32,347 nt of DNA from Anaerolineales bacterium (GTDB lineage Bacteria; Chloroflexota; Anaerolineae; Anaerolineales; UBA4823). The stretch spans positions 1-32,347 of the forward strand of contig JAFGQI010000040.1 in the NCBI GenBank assembly GCA_016935755.1, read 5' to 3'. Made by a program: the position numbers and the translations under genes. A model generated the notes under the pieces. The model had not been told where the DNA came from and did no database searches. It saw only the letters and a program-made list of their open reading frames with translations. This document shows, piece after piece, positions 9,102 through 17,212 of this stretch (the stretch's first letter is position 1; the number at the start of each line of letters is the position of its first letter).

Positions 9102-9611
9102 TATCCAAACCCAAATCCACCACAAAGCCATGATCAGGAAACCGATCCCCAGGCGGACAATGTAAGCCAGCCCCCAGCCTGTCGCCAGGCCGCGCAGGGC
9201 TTCCCAGGCCTTCTGCCAATCCTGCACACGCCCATATTCCAGCAGAAGCACAGCCAGTGGAGCGGCAATGATCCCGCCGATGGGTGGGAAGATGATTGTG
9301 CCCAGCACCCCCGCCCCGAGGGCGACAGCGATCGTCCGCCAGGAGGCGCCCCCTTTGCGCGCCCCAACGCCCAAGAGCAGGTTGTCGACCAGGGTGCCCG
9401 CCAGGGCTAACACAGACTGCACCACGAAGATGACGATTCCGGCGGCATTAGCTTCGCCCAGGGTCTCAAAACCGGCAACGATCCCATACCCCAGAGCCGC
9501 CAGCCACATCACCACCAGGCCAGGGTACACTGGCACGATCAGCCCCAGCAGCCCAATCAGCATGAACAACTGGGTGAGAGCAAAACTTGAAATATTCAAC
9601 CAGGGAACCAT
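9096..9611 (-). CDS. DUF456 domain integral membrane protein
   Basis: A 171-residue hydrophobic protein matching the DUF456 family. It has an N-terminal helix pair (LFMLIGLLGLIVPVYPG), a Gly-rich middle (GARKGGASWRTIAVALGAG) and the FPPIGGIIAAPLAVLLLEY segment typical of the family, then a C-terminal helix ending in WWIWVWIS. About four to five membrane segments are expected. The function is unknown. It begins 3 bases after the serS stop and so probably shares the serS transcript and its T-box control. Confidence 0.85.
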   Translation of the reverse strand: MVPWLNISSFALTQLFMLIGLLGLIVPVYPGLVVMWLAALGYGIVAGFETLGEANAAGIVIFVVQSVLALAGTLVDNLLLGVGARKGGASWRTIAVALGAGVLGTIIFPPIGGIIAAPLAVLLLEYGRVQDWQKAWEALRGLATGWGLAYIVRLGIGFLIMALWWIWVWIS

Positions 9612-9614
9612 AGC

Positions 9615-10889
9615 CTAAACCGCCTGAATAAGATCAATGCCGCCCATCCAGGGGCGCAGCACCTCTGGCACCACCACCGAGCCATCCGCCTGCTGGTAGT
9701 TCTCCAGGACTGCAATCAGGGTGCGCGGCATGCCCAATCCCGAGCCGTTCAAGGTATGCACAAAACGCACCCGGCTGCCATCTGCGGGACGATATTTGAT
9801 ATTCGCCCGCCGGGCCTGGAAATCGGTCACGTTCGACACCGATGAAACTTCCAGCCATTCGCCGCAGCCCGGCGCCCACACCTCGATATCGTAGGTCATT
9901 GCTGCGCCAAAGCCCAGGTCGCCGGTGCAGAGCCGCTTCACCCGGTAGGTCAACCCCAGCTCACGGCAGGTCTGCTCCGCGTCAGCCAGCATTTTTCCGT
10001 GCTGCGCGTCAGAATCTTCCGGCCTACAATAGATATACATCTCGACTTTGTCAAACTGGTGGCCGCGCTTGATGCCGCGCACATCCCGCCCTGCGCTCAT
10101 CTTCTCCCGGCGGAAGCAGGGTGTGTAGGCCGCATAGTGCAGGGGTAAAACCGCCTCATCAAGAATTTCGTCCATGTGCAGTCCGGTCAGGGGCACCTCC
10201 GCCGTCGGCACCATCCACAAGTCTTCCTCGTGATCGCGGTACAGATTTTCGTGGAATTTGGGCAGCTGCCCAGCGCCGAAGAGGGTCTGGCCTTTGACCA
10301 TAAAGGGCGTGTATTTTTCTGTATATCCCTGACGGATGTGCAGATCGAGCATCCAGGCGATTAGCGCCCGCTGCAGGCGCGCCCCAGCCCCGCTGAGCAC
10401 ATAAAAACGAGAACCAGTGATTTTGACGCCCTGCTCAAAATTGATGATCCCCAGGGCCGGGCCCAGATCCCAGTGCGGCTTTGGCTCAAAATCGAGCTGC
10501 GGGATGTCGCCGACCGTTTGGATGACCACATTCTCGCTGTCATCCTTGCCGGTAGGAACGCGCCCATCCGGCAGATTCGGAATACCTGCCAGGGTGTCGT
10601 TGAGCTGCTCTTCCACCAGGCGGAGCTGCTCATCCAGGGCGCTGATCCGGTCTCCCACCTGGCGCATCTGGTCGATCCTGGATTGGCGCTCGGCGGCATC
10701 CTTCATGCGCCCAATTTCCTTGGAAACCGCATTGCGCTCTGCCTTCAGCGTTTCCACCTGCTGGATCAGGCTGCGCCGCTGTTCGTCCAATTCCAGCACC
10801 TGATCCACCGGCGATGTTTCCATCTGCCGCCTCTGCAGGGACTGGCGGACCAGCTCCGGCTGTTCTCGAATGATATTGATGTCTAACAT
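9615..10889 (-). CDS. serS: Seryl-tRNA synthetase
   Basis: A 424-residue class II aminoacyl-tRNA synthetase that charges tRNA-Ser with serine in the cytoplasm, full length for the family. The N-terminal long coiled-coil arm (about residues 30-100), which grips the long variable arm of tRNA-Ser, is clear. Motif 2 is in [20 protein letters not shown] and motif 3 in [19 protein letters not shown] near the C terminus. The start ATG at 10889 follows the T-box leader, and an AGGTG-type site lies just upstream. Expression should rise when uncharged tRNA-Ser accumulates. lysS lies immediately upstream, but serS has its own promoter, and the DUF456 gene follows with a 3-base gap. Confidence 0.97.
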   Translation of the reverse strand: MLDINIIREQPELVRQSLQRRQMETSPVDQVLELDEQRRSLIQQVETLKAERNAVSKEIGRMKDAAERQSRIDQMRQVGDRISALDEQLRLVEEQLNDTLAGIPNLPDGRVPTGKDDSENVVIQTVGDIPQLDFEPKPHWDLGPALGIINFEQGVKITGSRFYVLSGAGARLQRALIAWMLDLHIRQGYTEKYTPFMVKGQTLFGAGQLPKFHENLYRDHEEDLWMVPTAEVPLTGLHMDEILDEAVLPLHYAAYTPCFRREKMSAGRDVRGIKRGHQFDKVEMYIYCRPEDSDAQHGKMLADAEQTCRELGLTYRVKRLCTGDLGFGAAMTYDIEVWAPGCGEWLEVSSVSNVTDFQARRANIKYRPADGSRVRFVHTLNGSGLGMPRTLIAVLENYQQADGSVVVPEVLRPWMGGIDLIQAV

Positions 10890-10927
10890 GGTGCACCTCC
10901 ATTCTATTTTGCTGGACAGGCCAGCTT

Positions 10928-10965
10928 AAAAAATTACACCCCCTCTCCTGCAGGACGAGGGGGCG
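10928..10965 (-). terminator. Regulated intrinsic terminator of the serS T-box
   Basis: A CCCCCTC/GAGGGGG stem with an inner TCCT/AGGA extension is followed by TGTAATTTTTT. The 5' half of the stem region overlaps the 3' arm of the antiterminator, so the two folds exclude one another. Confidence 0.9.
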
Positions 10966-11226
10966 CTCGTGGTGCCACCTGCTTTTGCCGTTCGATGAAT
11001 GGCCTCAGATTCGCGCTAACGGGCGACCCCGATCCCCTTACGGCGTTGGCAAGCCATTCAGCTCAACCACGCCCCTACAGGGATACCTGGCCCTTGAAGG
11101 GCCGGCGGAGGGGAATTCACCCGGAAATCCTGCTGCCTCGCACCAACCGGCAGTTCTCTGGCAGGTTCTATGGTTGGTTTACCAACCCGGGTTACTGGTC
11201 TCCGCGCAGGTGATCTGCAATTAATT
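10928..11226 (-). ncRNA. T-box riboswitch leader of serS (with terminator)
   Basis: This fills the gene-free stretch between lysS and serS. Near its 3' end (minus strand) is the T-box bulge UGGCACC, flanked by GCAGG and ACGAG. These pair with CUCGU-CCUGC further on, giving a textbook antiterminator. The competing terminator is CCCCCUC...GAGGGGG followed by a run of six U (10928-10965). The variable base of UGGN is C, which pairs with the G discriminator of tRNA-Ser. An apical stem I arm is suggested by CTGCC-GGTTGGTGCGA-GGCAG near 11136-11153. A candidate UCC serine specifier follows GTGAAT near 11112-11114; the exact specifier is tentative. Upstream there is also a GGTTGG/CCAACC hairpin near 11171-11186. 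Confidence 0.92.
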
Positions 11227-11232
11227 GCCGTG

Positions 11233-11260
11233 ATTATACTCGAGCCTTAGCGCCTGTCAA
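11233..11260 (-). promoter_or_regulatory. Consensus sigma-70-type promoter of serS
   Basis: TTGACA (11255-11260) and TATAAT (11233-11238) on the minus strand are both perfect consensus, separated by 16 bases. The -35 overlaps the lysS stop codon (the TGA lies within TTGACA), so the promoter is packed into the end of the upstream gene. Transcription should start near 11226. Confidence 0.9.
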
Positions 11261-12777
11261 GCCTGCTCATATTTCCGCAGGTGCGGGAACAAAATCGTCT
11301 CACGGATATTGTAGCTGTCTGAAACCAGCATAATCAGGCGGTCAATACCCATTCCAAAACCGCCCATAGGCGGCATACCATAGCACATCGCACGCAGATA
11401 ATCCTCATCCATCGGATGGCGCTGTTCATCCCCTGTTTCATAATCCCTGCCCATCTCCAGGAAACGGGCTTCCTGATCAACAGGGTCATTCAGCTCGGTG
11501 AAAGCATTGCACAGCTCCATCCCAGCCACAAAGCCCTCAAACCGCTCCACCATTTGCGGGTTCCCCGGCATGCTCTTGGCAAGCGGGGATATCTCGCGCG
11601 GGTAGTTCATCAGGAAGGTGGGCTGAACCAAGGACGGCTCCAGGTGATCGCTGAGCAGCTGGTCGATCAATTTACCTCTGGCCACATTTGGTTTCGGCTG
11701 AATACCGTGGGCGCGCATTGCCGCGGCCAGACTCTCGACAGTAGGATGCTGGTCAATATCTATTCCGGTGATATCAAGCAGTCCCTGGCGCAGCTCCAGG
11801 CGTTTCCAGGGCGGTTCCAGATTGATCTGCACACCCTGGTAGTGCAAAACGCGCTGCCCGAGAATCTTATCAACTACATGCACCACCATCTGCTCAGTTA
11901 ATTCCATCACCTGTAAGTAATCGGCGTAAGCCATATAAAACTCGAGCATGGTGAACTCAGGGTTATGCAAGCGATCCACACCCTCGTTGCGAAAATCACG
12001 CCCGATTTCATACACTCTCTCAAATCCGCCCACCAGCAGGCGTTTGAGATACAGTTCAAACGAGATGCGCAGGTAGAGTTCCTGTTTGAGCTGGTTGTGA
12101 TGAGTGATAAACGGCTGTGCTGCCGCGCCGCCATAGATCGGCTGGAGAATAGGCGTCTCCACTTCCATGAAGTCATACCCATCCAGGAACTCCCGCAAGG
12201 CGCGCACAACCCCTGTGCGAATGCGGAAAATTTTGCGCACATCGGCGTTCACTGCCAGATCGGCGTAGCGCTGGCGGTAGCGCAGCTCTGGCTCGGAGAG
12301 GCTGGCATAATGGATGACTTCCCCCCCCTCGATCACCTGATCCTTGGCAGCTGGCAGGGGCGTGATCGCCTTTGACAGCATGCGAAAGGAGTCCACCCGC
12401 AAGGTGACCTCGTTTGTGCGCGTGCGGAACATTTCGCCGCTGGCTTGAACAAAATCTCCCAGGTCGAACTCCCGGTTGAACAGGTCGAGCATTGCCTCGC
12501 CAACCTCGTTGGCGCGCAGGAAAATCTGCACCCGCCCATCACCATCTTCGATATGAGCAAAAGTGACCTTACCCATCGGGCGCATCGAGCGGATGCGCCC
12601 CACCAGGGTTGCCTGAACTGGCTGCGGGCTGTCAGCCGCCTCGGACTTTTCGAAGGCGGCAATCGCCTGTTGGCTGGTATGGGTGCGCTCTGCCCGGTTT
12701 GGATAGGGTTCCATCCCCTGATCACGCAGGCGAGCGATTTTTTCGAAACGATTTTGCTCCAAGTTAGATAGTTTCAT
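11257..12777 (-). CDS. lysS: Lysyl-tRNA synthetase (class II)
   Basis: A 506-residue class IIb synthetase that charges tRNA-Lys. The N-terminal OB-fold anticodon-binding domain (about 55-150) contains VQATLVGRIRSMRPMGKVTFAHIEDG. The catalytic core carries motif 2 (RVYEIGRDFRNEGVDRLHNPEFTMLE region) and motif 3 (GGFGMGIDRLIMLVSDSYNIRE) near the C terminus. Length and order are typical. It lies downstream of greA but is separated from it by a strong terminator. No clear promoter of its own was found in the roughly 85 bases between that terminator and the ATG. A weak AGAGGA/AAGG site precedes the start. Confidence 0.96.
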   Translation of the reverse strand: MKLSNLEQNRFEKIARLRDQGMEPYPNRAERTHTSQQAIAAFEKSEAADSPQPVQATLVGRIRSMRPMGKVTFAHIEDGDGRVQIFLRANEVGEAMLDLFNREFDLGDFVQASGEMFRTRTNEVTLRVDSFRMLSKAITPLPAAKDQVIEGGEVIHYASLSEPELRYRQRYADLAVNADVRKIFRIRTGVVRALREFLDGYDFMEVETPILQPIYGGAAAQPFITHHNQLKQELYLRISFELYLKRLLVGGFERVYEIGRDFRNEGVDRLHNPEFTMLEFYMAYADYLQVMELTEQMVVHVVDKILGQRVLHYQGVQINLEPPWKRLELRQGLLDITGIDIDQHPTVESLAAAMRAHGIQPKPNVARGKLIDQLLSDHLEPSLVQPTFLMNYPREISPLAKSMPGNPQMVERFEGFVAGMELCNAFTELNDPVDQEARFLEMGRDYETGDEQRHPMDEDYLRAMCYGMPPMGGFGMGIDRLIMLVSDSYNIRETILFPHLRKYEQA

Positions 12778-12861
12778 GGCCTTGATTCCTCTTTGCAGAT
12801 ATGCTGGAGACGGTTACCATCTTGCAGCTTTGCGGCAGCGCCTTGCTGCCGATCCATACAT

Positions 12862-12899
12862 AAAAAAAAGCCCCGCGCAAGTCATCCTGGCGCGGGGCT
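12862..12899 (-). terminator. Intrinsic terminator after greA
   Basis: On the minus strand GCCCCGCGC and GCGCGGGGC form a GC-rich stem around an 11-base loop, followed by eight T. It is a strong Rho-independent terminator placed just after the greA stop at 12935. Confidence 0.92.
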
Positions 12900-12934
12900 G
12901 ATTACCAGACCCCGGCGAATCACCGATTCGCCAG

Positions 12935-13399
12935 TCATTCCACCTTAACGATGCGAACAGTAAAGGAACCGCCCGGCGCTTCTACGTTCACTTTATCGCC
13001 AGCGCGGTGGTCCATCAACGCCCGCCCCAGGGGGGATTCGTTGGAGATGCGCCCTTCGCGCGGGTTGGCCTCTGCCGGGCCTACGATGGTATAGATTTCC
13101 TTTTCGCTGCCCTCTTCCTGAATCGTCACTTTGGCCGCGATCTGAACCACATCCTTCTTGCCATCCGTCTCTTCAATGACTCGGGCGTTGGCAAGCAGCA
13201 TCTCCAATTCCTGGATACGCCCTTCGACAAAAGCCTGCTCGTTTTTGGCAGCTTCATATTCAGCATCTTCGATTAACTCGCCGCCCTCCATCGCCTCGTG
13301 CAGGCGGTTGGCAACCTCCTGCCGTTTTACAGTGCGGAGATATTCGAGTTCTTCTTGCAGCTTTTGATAACCCTGACGGGTTAAATATGAAGGAGGCAT
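12935..13399 (-). CDS. greA: Transcription elongation factor GreA
   Basis: A 154-residue GreA that rescues backtracked RNA polymerase by stimulating transcript cleavage. The N-terminal antiparallel coiled coil (about 10-75) has the acidic tip GELIEDAEYEAAK; Glu41 and Glu44 occupy the places of the catalytic acidic pair. The C-terminal FKBP-like domain ends in SFTVRIVKVE and includes ISNESPLGRALMDHRAGDKV. The length is typical. AGGA lies 7 bases before the ATG. The gene has a good promoter about 125 bases upstream and a long structured leader, and is closed by a strong terminator. Confidence 0.96.
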   Translation of the reverse strand: MPPSYLTRQGYQKLQEELEYLRTVKRQEVANRLHEAMEGGELIEDAEYEAAKNEQAFVEGRIQELEMLLANARVIEETDGKKDVVQIAAKVTIQEEGSEKEIYTIVGPAEANPREGRISNESPLGRALMDHRAGDKVNVEAPGGSFTVRIVKVE

Positions 13400-13423
13400 G
13401 TCCTGTTCCTAAATCGTTGATGG

Positions 13424-13454
13424 TAAAAAAAATCTCTCCCAAGGGAGCGATCAG
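13424..13454 (-). terminator. Attenuator-like hairpin in the greA leader
   Basis: On the minus strand ATC-G-CTCC-CTTG-GGAG-A-GAT forms a short hairpin with a CUUG tetraloop and one G/A mismatch. It is followed at once by a run of eight to nine T, some 25 bases before the greA start. It has the form of an intrinsic terminator inside the leader. Whether it stops polymerase is not known. Confidence 0.5.
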
Positions 13455-13522
13455 ATTACAAGAAACCCTAAAATGAAACGAAGGCGGCGCTCACAAGGAG
13501 AACCCTCATCCGCCGCGGGCAT

Positions 13523-13551
13523 ATTCTAGCATAAATCTCACCAGAACGCAA
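13523..13551 (-). promoter_or_regulatory. greA promoter
   Basis: TTGCGT (13546-13551) and TAGAAT (13523-13528) on the minus strand are 17 bases apart, and the -10 is extended by TGC (TGCTAGAAT). The expected start is near 13516, giving a leader of about 116 nt that begins with a GCGGCG/CGCCGC hairpin. Confidence 0.75.
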
Positions 13552-13596
13552 GTTTACTGCAATGGAAACCGCAATCAGTCCAGACAGATTCCAGTT

Positions 13597-14409
13597 TCAA
13601 CCCGCATCCAGGGGCGCTTTCCAGAGGTATATACCACCTTGAGCGACCCAATATTCTCGCAGGGCGGCATGCATGCTCTCCACTGAAGGCCAAAACGAAC
13701 TTATCTGCGATTGGTGCGCGGCAACCCCTTGCCCCCAGGCATCCAGCCCGGCTGGCGAGATCGGGTGCAGGACTGCCTGCCAGCCCTCTCGCAGCAAATT
13801 TTCAGCATACTCCGGCATACGCAGCACATATGGATAATCTGCATAGTACCAGGGCGAAATAAGTTTTGCGCCAGATTGCGATAGTCCTTCCACCACCTGA
13901 CGCGTCAATCGATGGTCCACATGTCCGCCTAACGCCAGGGGGCAAACCACTTCGGCCCCCGTGGGCAGTGTGCGCACCAAGTCCTTCGTCAGCTTGCGAA
14001 CCAGACGCTTTTCAGACGGGTGCACCGGGCTGAAGAGGGCCTGCTCTGAAGCATACAGAAACAGTTCTTCCGTGTCCGCATGACCTGCACCAGCCAGATC
14101 TCTCAGGCGCGAGGTCTCGCGATGAGAACGCCGGTAGATGCAATCCGGTATCGAAAAATGAAAATAACCTGCCGAGAGCACCCCGCAGGAGGCGATATCC
14201 TCCTGCCGCCGCTGCTGCGCCGCATCACGGGGAGTCTGCCAGCGCGCGTGCAGCTCCTGGGCGAATGGGGAGAGCGGGCCCTCGGGAGGATCCCCGGCGC
14301 AGATGGTCCAGATATCCACTGGCTGGTCCAGCCTGGTCTGTTCCCAAACCAGACCGCCGCAAGAAAGAACGACATCGTCCAGATGGGGTGATAAATATAT
14401 CCAATGCAT
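13597..14409 (-). CDS. PIG-L/LmbE-type deacetylase
   Basis: A 270-residue protein of the PIG-L family, zinc-dependent enzymes that remove acetyl groups from N-acetylglucosamine-type substrates. The N-terminal SPHLDDVVLSCGG is the family's metal-binding motif (His9, Asp11, Asp12). A second conserved segment, GGHVDHRLTRQ (near 160-168), supplies the further histidine ligand and the HxDH pattern. No signal peptide is seen, so it acts in the cytoplasm. The substrate cannot be told from sequence; mycothiol/bacillithiol-like or glycan deacetylation are family precedents only. It stands alone, diverging from the Thr/Pro-rich protein gene. Its ATG lies six bases after an extended -10 with no ribosome binding site, so it is probably leaderless. 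Confidence 0.88.
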   Translation of the reverse strand: MHWIYLSPHLDDVVLSCGGLVWEQTRLDQPVDIWTICAGDPPEGPLSPFAQELHARWQTPRDAAQQRRQEDIASCGVLSAGYFHFSIPDCIYRRSHRETSRLRDLAGAGHADTEELFLYASEQALFSPVHPSEKRLVRKLTKDLVRTLPTGAEVVCPLALGGHVDHRLTRQVVEGLSQSGAKLISPWYYADYPYVLRMPEYAENLLREGWQAVLHPISPAGLDAWGQGVAAHQSQISSFWPSVESMHAALREYWVAQGGIYLWKAPLDAG

Positions 14410-14415
14410 GGCTAT

Positions 14416-14424
14416 GTTTTACCA
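14416..14424 (-). promoter_or_regulatory. Extended -10 of the PIG-L gene (leaderless)
   Basis: TGGTAAAAC followed by ATAGCC and then the ATG. It is nearly the same as the module before the VanW gene (TGGTAGAAT, ATACCC, ATG), differing at three positions. Confidence 0.5.
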
Positions 14425-14498
14425 CAGATTCGTCTCACCGGAACGTACTTGTCACATGCTGCGCTGCGTGTTATCATCCTTATATACGAGTAAGCTCC

Positions 14499-14951
14499 AT
14501 GGGATTATCAGCAGATCTCCGTTTTCGCATCCGCTCCACTCTGGTAGCAATTATCCTGGCAACCCTGCCCTGCTACTGCACCGGTCTGGTGATGGTCCGG
14601 CTGGCCCGCTATCAGGCCTCGCTTCCTACCCCTACACCGTCACCAACTCCTACGATGACAGCCACCTTGACTGCGACGGCCATTGCCACATTGACCACCA
14701 TCCCAACCTACACCCAGGCTCCCGATACGCCCACCTTCACGCCAACTGAAACCGCCACCGCCACCCCCACGGCAACGGATTTTATGACTCCCACGCCGAC
14801 ACATACCCACACCCCATTACCCAGCGATACGCCCACCATTACGCCGACCCACACCCCCACCTTTACCCCCACCCAGACCGAGTCTCCTACGCTGCCACCT
14901 CCGTCTGATACGCCCACCCCAACCGAATCACCCACACCTGAGAGCACTTAA
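14499..14951 (+). CDS. Thr/Pro-rich membrane-anchored low-complexity protein
   Basis: About 150 residues. An N-terminal basic stretch and one hydrophobic helix (RIRSTLVAIILATLPCYCTGLVM region, about 10-33) are followed by more than 100 residues composed mainly of Thr, Pro, Ser and Ala, with TPTxT-like units and several THTHTP/TPTPT blocks. No folded domain is visible. It is probably a secreted or anchored stalk or spacer. The ATG at 14499 is preferred over the in-frame ATG at 14265 because the upstream part overlaps the divergent PIG-L gene and its promoter. It sits 19 bases before the first M42 peptidase gene. Biased composition always raises the risk of a chance reading frame, but the signal-anchor start supports a real gene. 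Confidence 0.55.
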   Translation: MGLSADLRFRIRSTLVAIILATLPCYCTGLVMVRLARYQASLPTPTPSPTPTMTATLTATAIATLTTIPTYTQAPDTPTFTPTETATATPTATDFMTPTPTHTHTPLPSDTPTITPTHTPTFTPTQTESPTLPPPSDTPTPTESPTPEST

Positions 14952-14970
14952 TAACCAACGAGTAAAAACT

Positions 14971-16044
14971 ATGATTGAAATAAATGATTTCACCAAAAAA
15001 CTAATCTCCGCCGCGGGGCTTTCGGGGTATGAATCGCCCGTGCGCGGCATGATCGAAGAGGTCTGGCGTCCCCTGACAGATGAAATGCATGTCAGCCGCC
15101 TGGGCAGCCTGCATGCCTTGCGGCGGGGCAGCCTGCCTGAGCCCCGACCCAGCCTGCTGCTTGCCGCCCACATGGATGCCATCGGCCTGATGGTTACGGG
15201 CATTGTGGATGGCTTTCTGCGCCTCGCCGAGATCGGCGGGCTGGACCCGCGGGTGCTGCCTGGTCAGCTGGTGACCGTGCATGGCAAGAAAGATCTGCCA
15301 GGGATGATCGTCCAGCCTCCCGCCCACCTGCTGCCTGAAAACCTGCGCAATAAGCCGGTGCCCCTGGGATATTTACTGGTAGATGTGGGATTACTGCCAG
15401 ACCAGGTTCAAAAGCTGGTGCGGATCGGCGACCTGATTTCCTTCGCTCAGCCTCCCATCGAAATCAGCGGCGATTACCTGGCTGGACACTCGCTGGACAA
15501 CCGCGTATCTGTGGCTGCTGTCACGCAATGCCTGATAGAACTGCAGAATCGCCATCTCGATTGGGATATCTGGGCAGTCGCCACAGTCCAGGAGGAAGAG
15601 ACCCTGGGCGGCGCAGCCACTTCTGCTTTCCAACTGCGACCCACCCTGGCAGTAGCGATTGATGTCACCTTTGGCTCCAGCCCAGGCAGCCCCGGGCATA
15701 AGACCTTCCCCATAGGGAAAGGGCCGACCCTGGGATGGGGCGCCAATGTTCACCCCGCCCTGTATAAAGCCTTCAAAGAGCTGGCCGATCGTCTTGAGAT
15801 CCCCGTCGCCATGGAGACCATGCCGCGCTCCTCGGGCACAGATGCAATGGCGCTGCAGGTGACTGCTGAGGGCATCCCGTCGATGATCATCGGCATCCCG
15901 CTGCGCTATATGCATACACCGGTGGAAATGGTGGCGATGAAAGATGTCCTGCGCGTGGGCAGGTTATTAGCAGAATTTGCCGCTCAGCTGGATGATAAAT
16001 TTATCGAGCGCTTGACCTGGAAAGAGGCGGAGAAGAATAAATGA
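14971..16044 (+). CDS. M42 family metallopeptidase (first of three)
   Basis: A 357-residue cytoplasmic aminopeptidase of the M42 (TET/glutamyl aminopeptidase-like) family, co-catalytic zinc or cobalt enzymes that trim peptides inside large oligomers. Visible residues are AAHMDAIG (His67, Asp69), LDNR (Asp176), VQEEE (Glu208 as base, Glu209 as ligand), AIDVT and the final YMHTP histidine. AHMDAIG has Ala where the two sister genes have Glu (HMDE), and GHSLDNR differs from the usual KALDDR, so this copy is the most divergent. Its stop overlaps the next start by 4 bases (ATGA), indicating coupled translation with the second M42 gene. Confidence 0.9.
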   Translation: MIEINDFTKKLISAAGLSGYESPVRGMIEEVWRPLTDEMHVSRLGSLHALRRGSLPEPRPSLLLAAHMDAIGLMVTGIVDGFLRLAEIGGLDPRVLPGQLVTVHGKKDLPGMIVQPPAHLLPENLRNKPVPLGYLLVDVGLLPDQVQKLVRIGDLISFAQPPIEISGDYLAGHSLDNRVSVAAVTQCLIELQNRHLDWDIWAVATVQEEETLGGAATSAFQLRPTLAVAIDVTFGSSPGSPGHKTFPIGKGPTLGWGANVHPALYKAFKELADRLEIPVAMETMPRSSGTDAMALQVTAEGIPSMIIGIPLRYMHTPVEMVAMKDVLRVGRLLAEFAAQLDDKFIERLTWKEAEKNK

Positions 16045-17168
16045 ACGCCAAATCCTTAAACAAAACAGCAATGGACGATCACTCTCCCCGCATCGGAACG
16101 GCTCAGATTCAGCTTCTAGAGCGCCTGTGCAATGTCTGCGCCGTATCTGGCAACGAAGGCGAAGTACGCAGCATCGTCCTGGAGCAGATCCGCCCGCATG
16201 TTGATGAAGTCAAGATCGATGCCCTGGGCAATGTCCTGGCTGTACGGCGCGGGGCAGGAGAGAACCGCCTGCGGGTGATGCTGGCTGCCCATATGGACGA
16301 AGTAGGCTTCATGATCACCGGCGACGAAGAAAATGGCATCTTCCGCTTTGAGACGGTTGGTGGGCTGGATCCGCGCCAATTGGCTGGTAAGGCCGTTCTG
16401 GTCGGGGACGATCATCTTCCCGGCGTGATTGGCGCCAAGCCGATCCACCTGACTGAGGGCGAAGAACTCAGCCAGATCATCACCCTGGAAACTCTGCGCA
16501 TCGATGTCGGCCCAGAAAACGGCAAAAAAGTTAAATTGGGCGATTGGGTGAGTTTTGCCACCCGCTTTGCTCGCCTGGGTCCCAGCCTGCGCGCCAAGGC
16601 CCTGGATGACCGCCTGGGTGTAGCCACCCTGATTGAGCTGGTGCGCCAGGCGCCCTCCAACATTGACCTGCTGGCGGCTTTTACCGTGCAGGAAGAAGTC
16701 GGCCTGCGCGGGGCGCGCGTGGCAGCCTATGCTTTGGACCCCCAGGTGGCCTTCGCCCTGGACTCGACGCCCGCCAATGACCTGCCCGGCTGGGAACAGG
16801 GCAGCTGCTTCAGCGAATATGACTGTCCTGAAAATATACATTACAACACCCGCCTGGGTCTTGGCCCGGCGATTTATATTGCTGATAGCGCCACCTTGTC
16901 CGACCCGCGCCTGATCCGCCATCTGGTAGATACCGCCGAAGCCCTGGGGATCCCTTATCAATTCCGCCAGCCAGGCGGAGGCGGCACAGACGCGGGCGTT
17001 ATTCATAAGCAGCGCGCCGGCATCCCGAGCGTTTCTGTCTCGGTGCCAGGACGCTATGCACACACGGCGGCTGGCCTGTGCCGCCTGGAAGACTGGAAAA
17101 ACACCCTGGCGCTGCTGCATGCAGCCCTGTCGCGCATCTCGCCGCAAATCCTGGCTGTCGAGCGCTAA
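16041..17168 (+). CDS. M42 family metallopeptidase (second of three)
   Basis: A 375-residue M42 aminopeptidase. Metal and catalytic residues are in AAHMDEVGF (His84, Asp86), AKALDDRLG, TVQEEVGLRGA, ALDST and RYAHTAAG (last histidine). Compared with its neighbours it has about 20 extra residues at the N terminus and an insertion after ALDST (WEQGSCFSEYDCPENIHY). It also has HTAAG where the usual motif is HTPxE or HSPSE, which may change the active-site lid or substrate choice. It starts inside the stop codon of the first M42 gene (ATGA). The third copy follows after 44 bases with its own AGGAG site. Confidence 0.9.
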   Translation: MNAKSLNKTAMDDHSPRIGTAQIQLLERLCNVCAVSGNEGEVRSIVLEQIRPHVDEVKIDALGNVLAVRRGAGENRLRVMLAAHMDEVGFMITGDEENGIFRFETVGGLDPRQLAGKAVLVGDDHLPGVIGAKPIHLTEGEELSQIITLETLRIDVGPENGKKVKLGDWVSFATRFARLGPSLRAKALDDRLGVATLIELVRQAPSNIDLLAAFTVQEEVGLRGARVAAYALDPQVAFALDSTPANDLPGWEQGSCFSEYDCPENIHYNTRLGLGPAIYIADSATLSDPRLIRHLVDTAEALGIPYQFRQPGGGGTDAGVIHKQRAGIPSVSVSVPGRYAHTAAGLCRLEDWKNTLALLHAALSRISPQILAVER

Positions 17169-17212
17169 AAAATACAAGCCTTAACAAGGATAGAATCACC
17201 ATAGGAGCTTTC

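Noticed and set aside
14871..14951. Thr/Pro coding repeats as a DNA-level tandem repeat element
   Set aside because: The units vary in sequence and spacing and are explained by biased amino-acid content of a reading frame.
16116..17177. A 353-codon minus-strand open frame
   Set aside because: It is the complement of the second M42 gene. The M42 frame has all catalytic motifs and the antisense product matches nothing.
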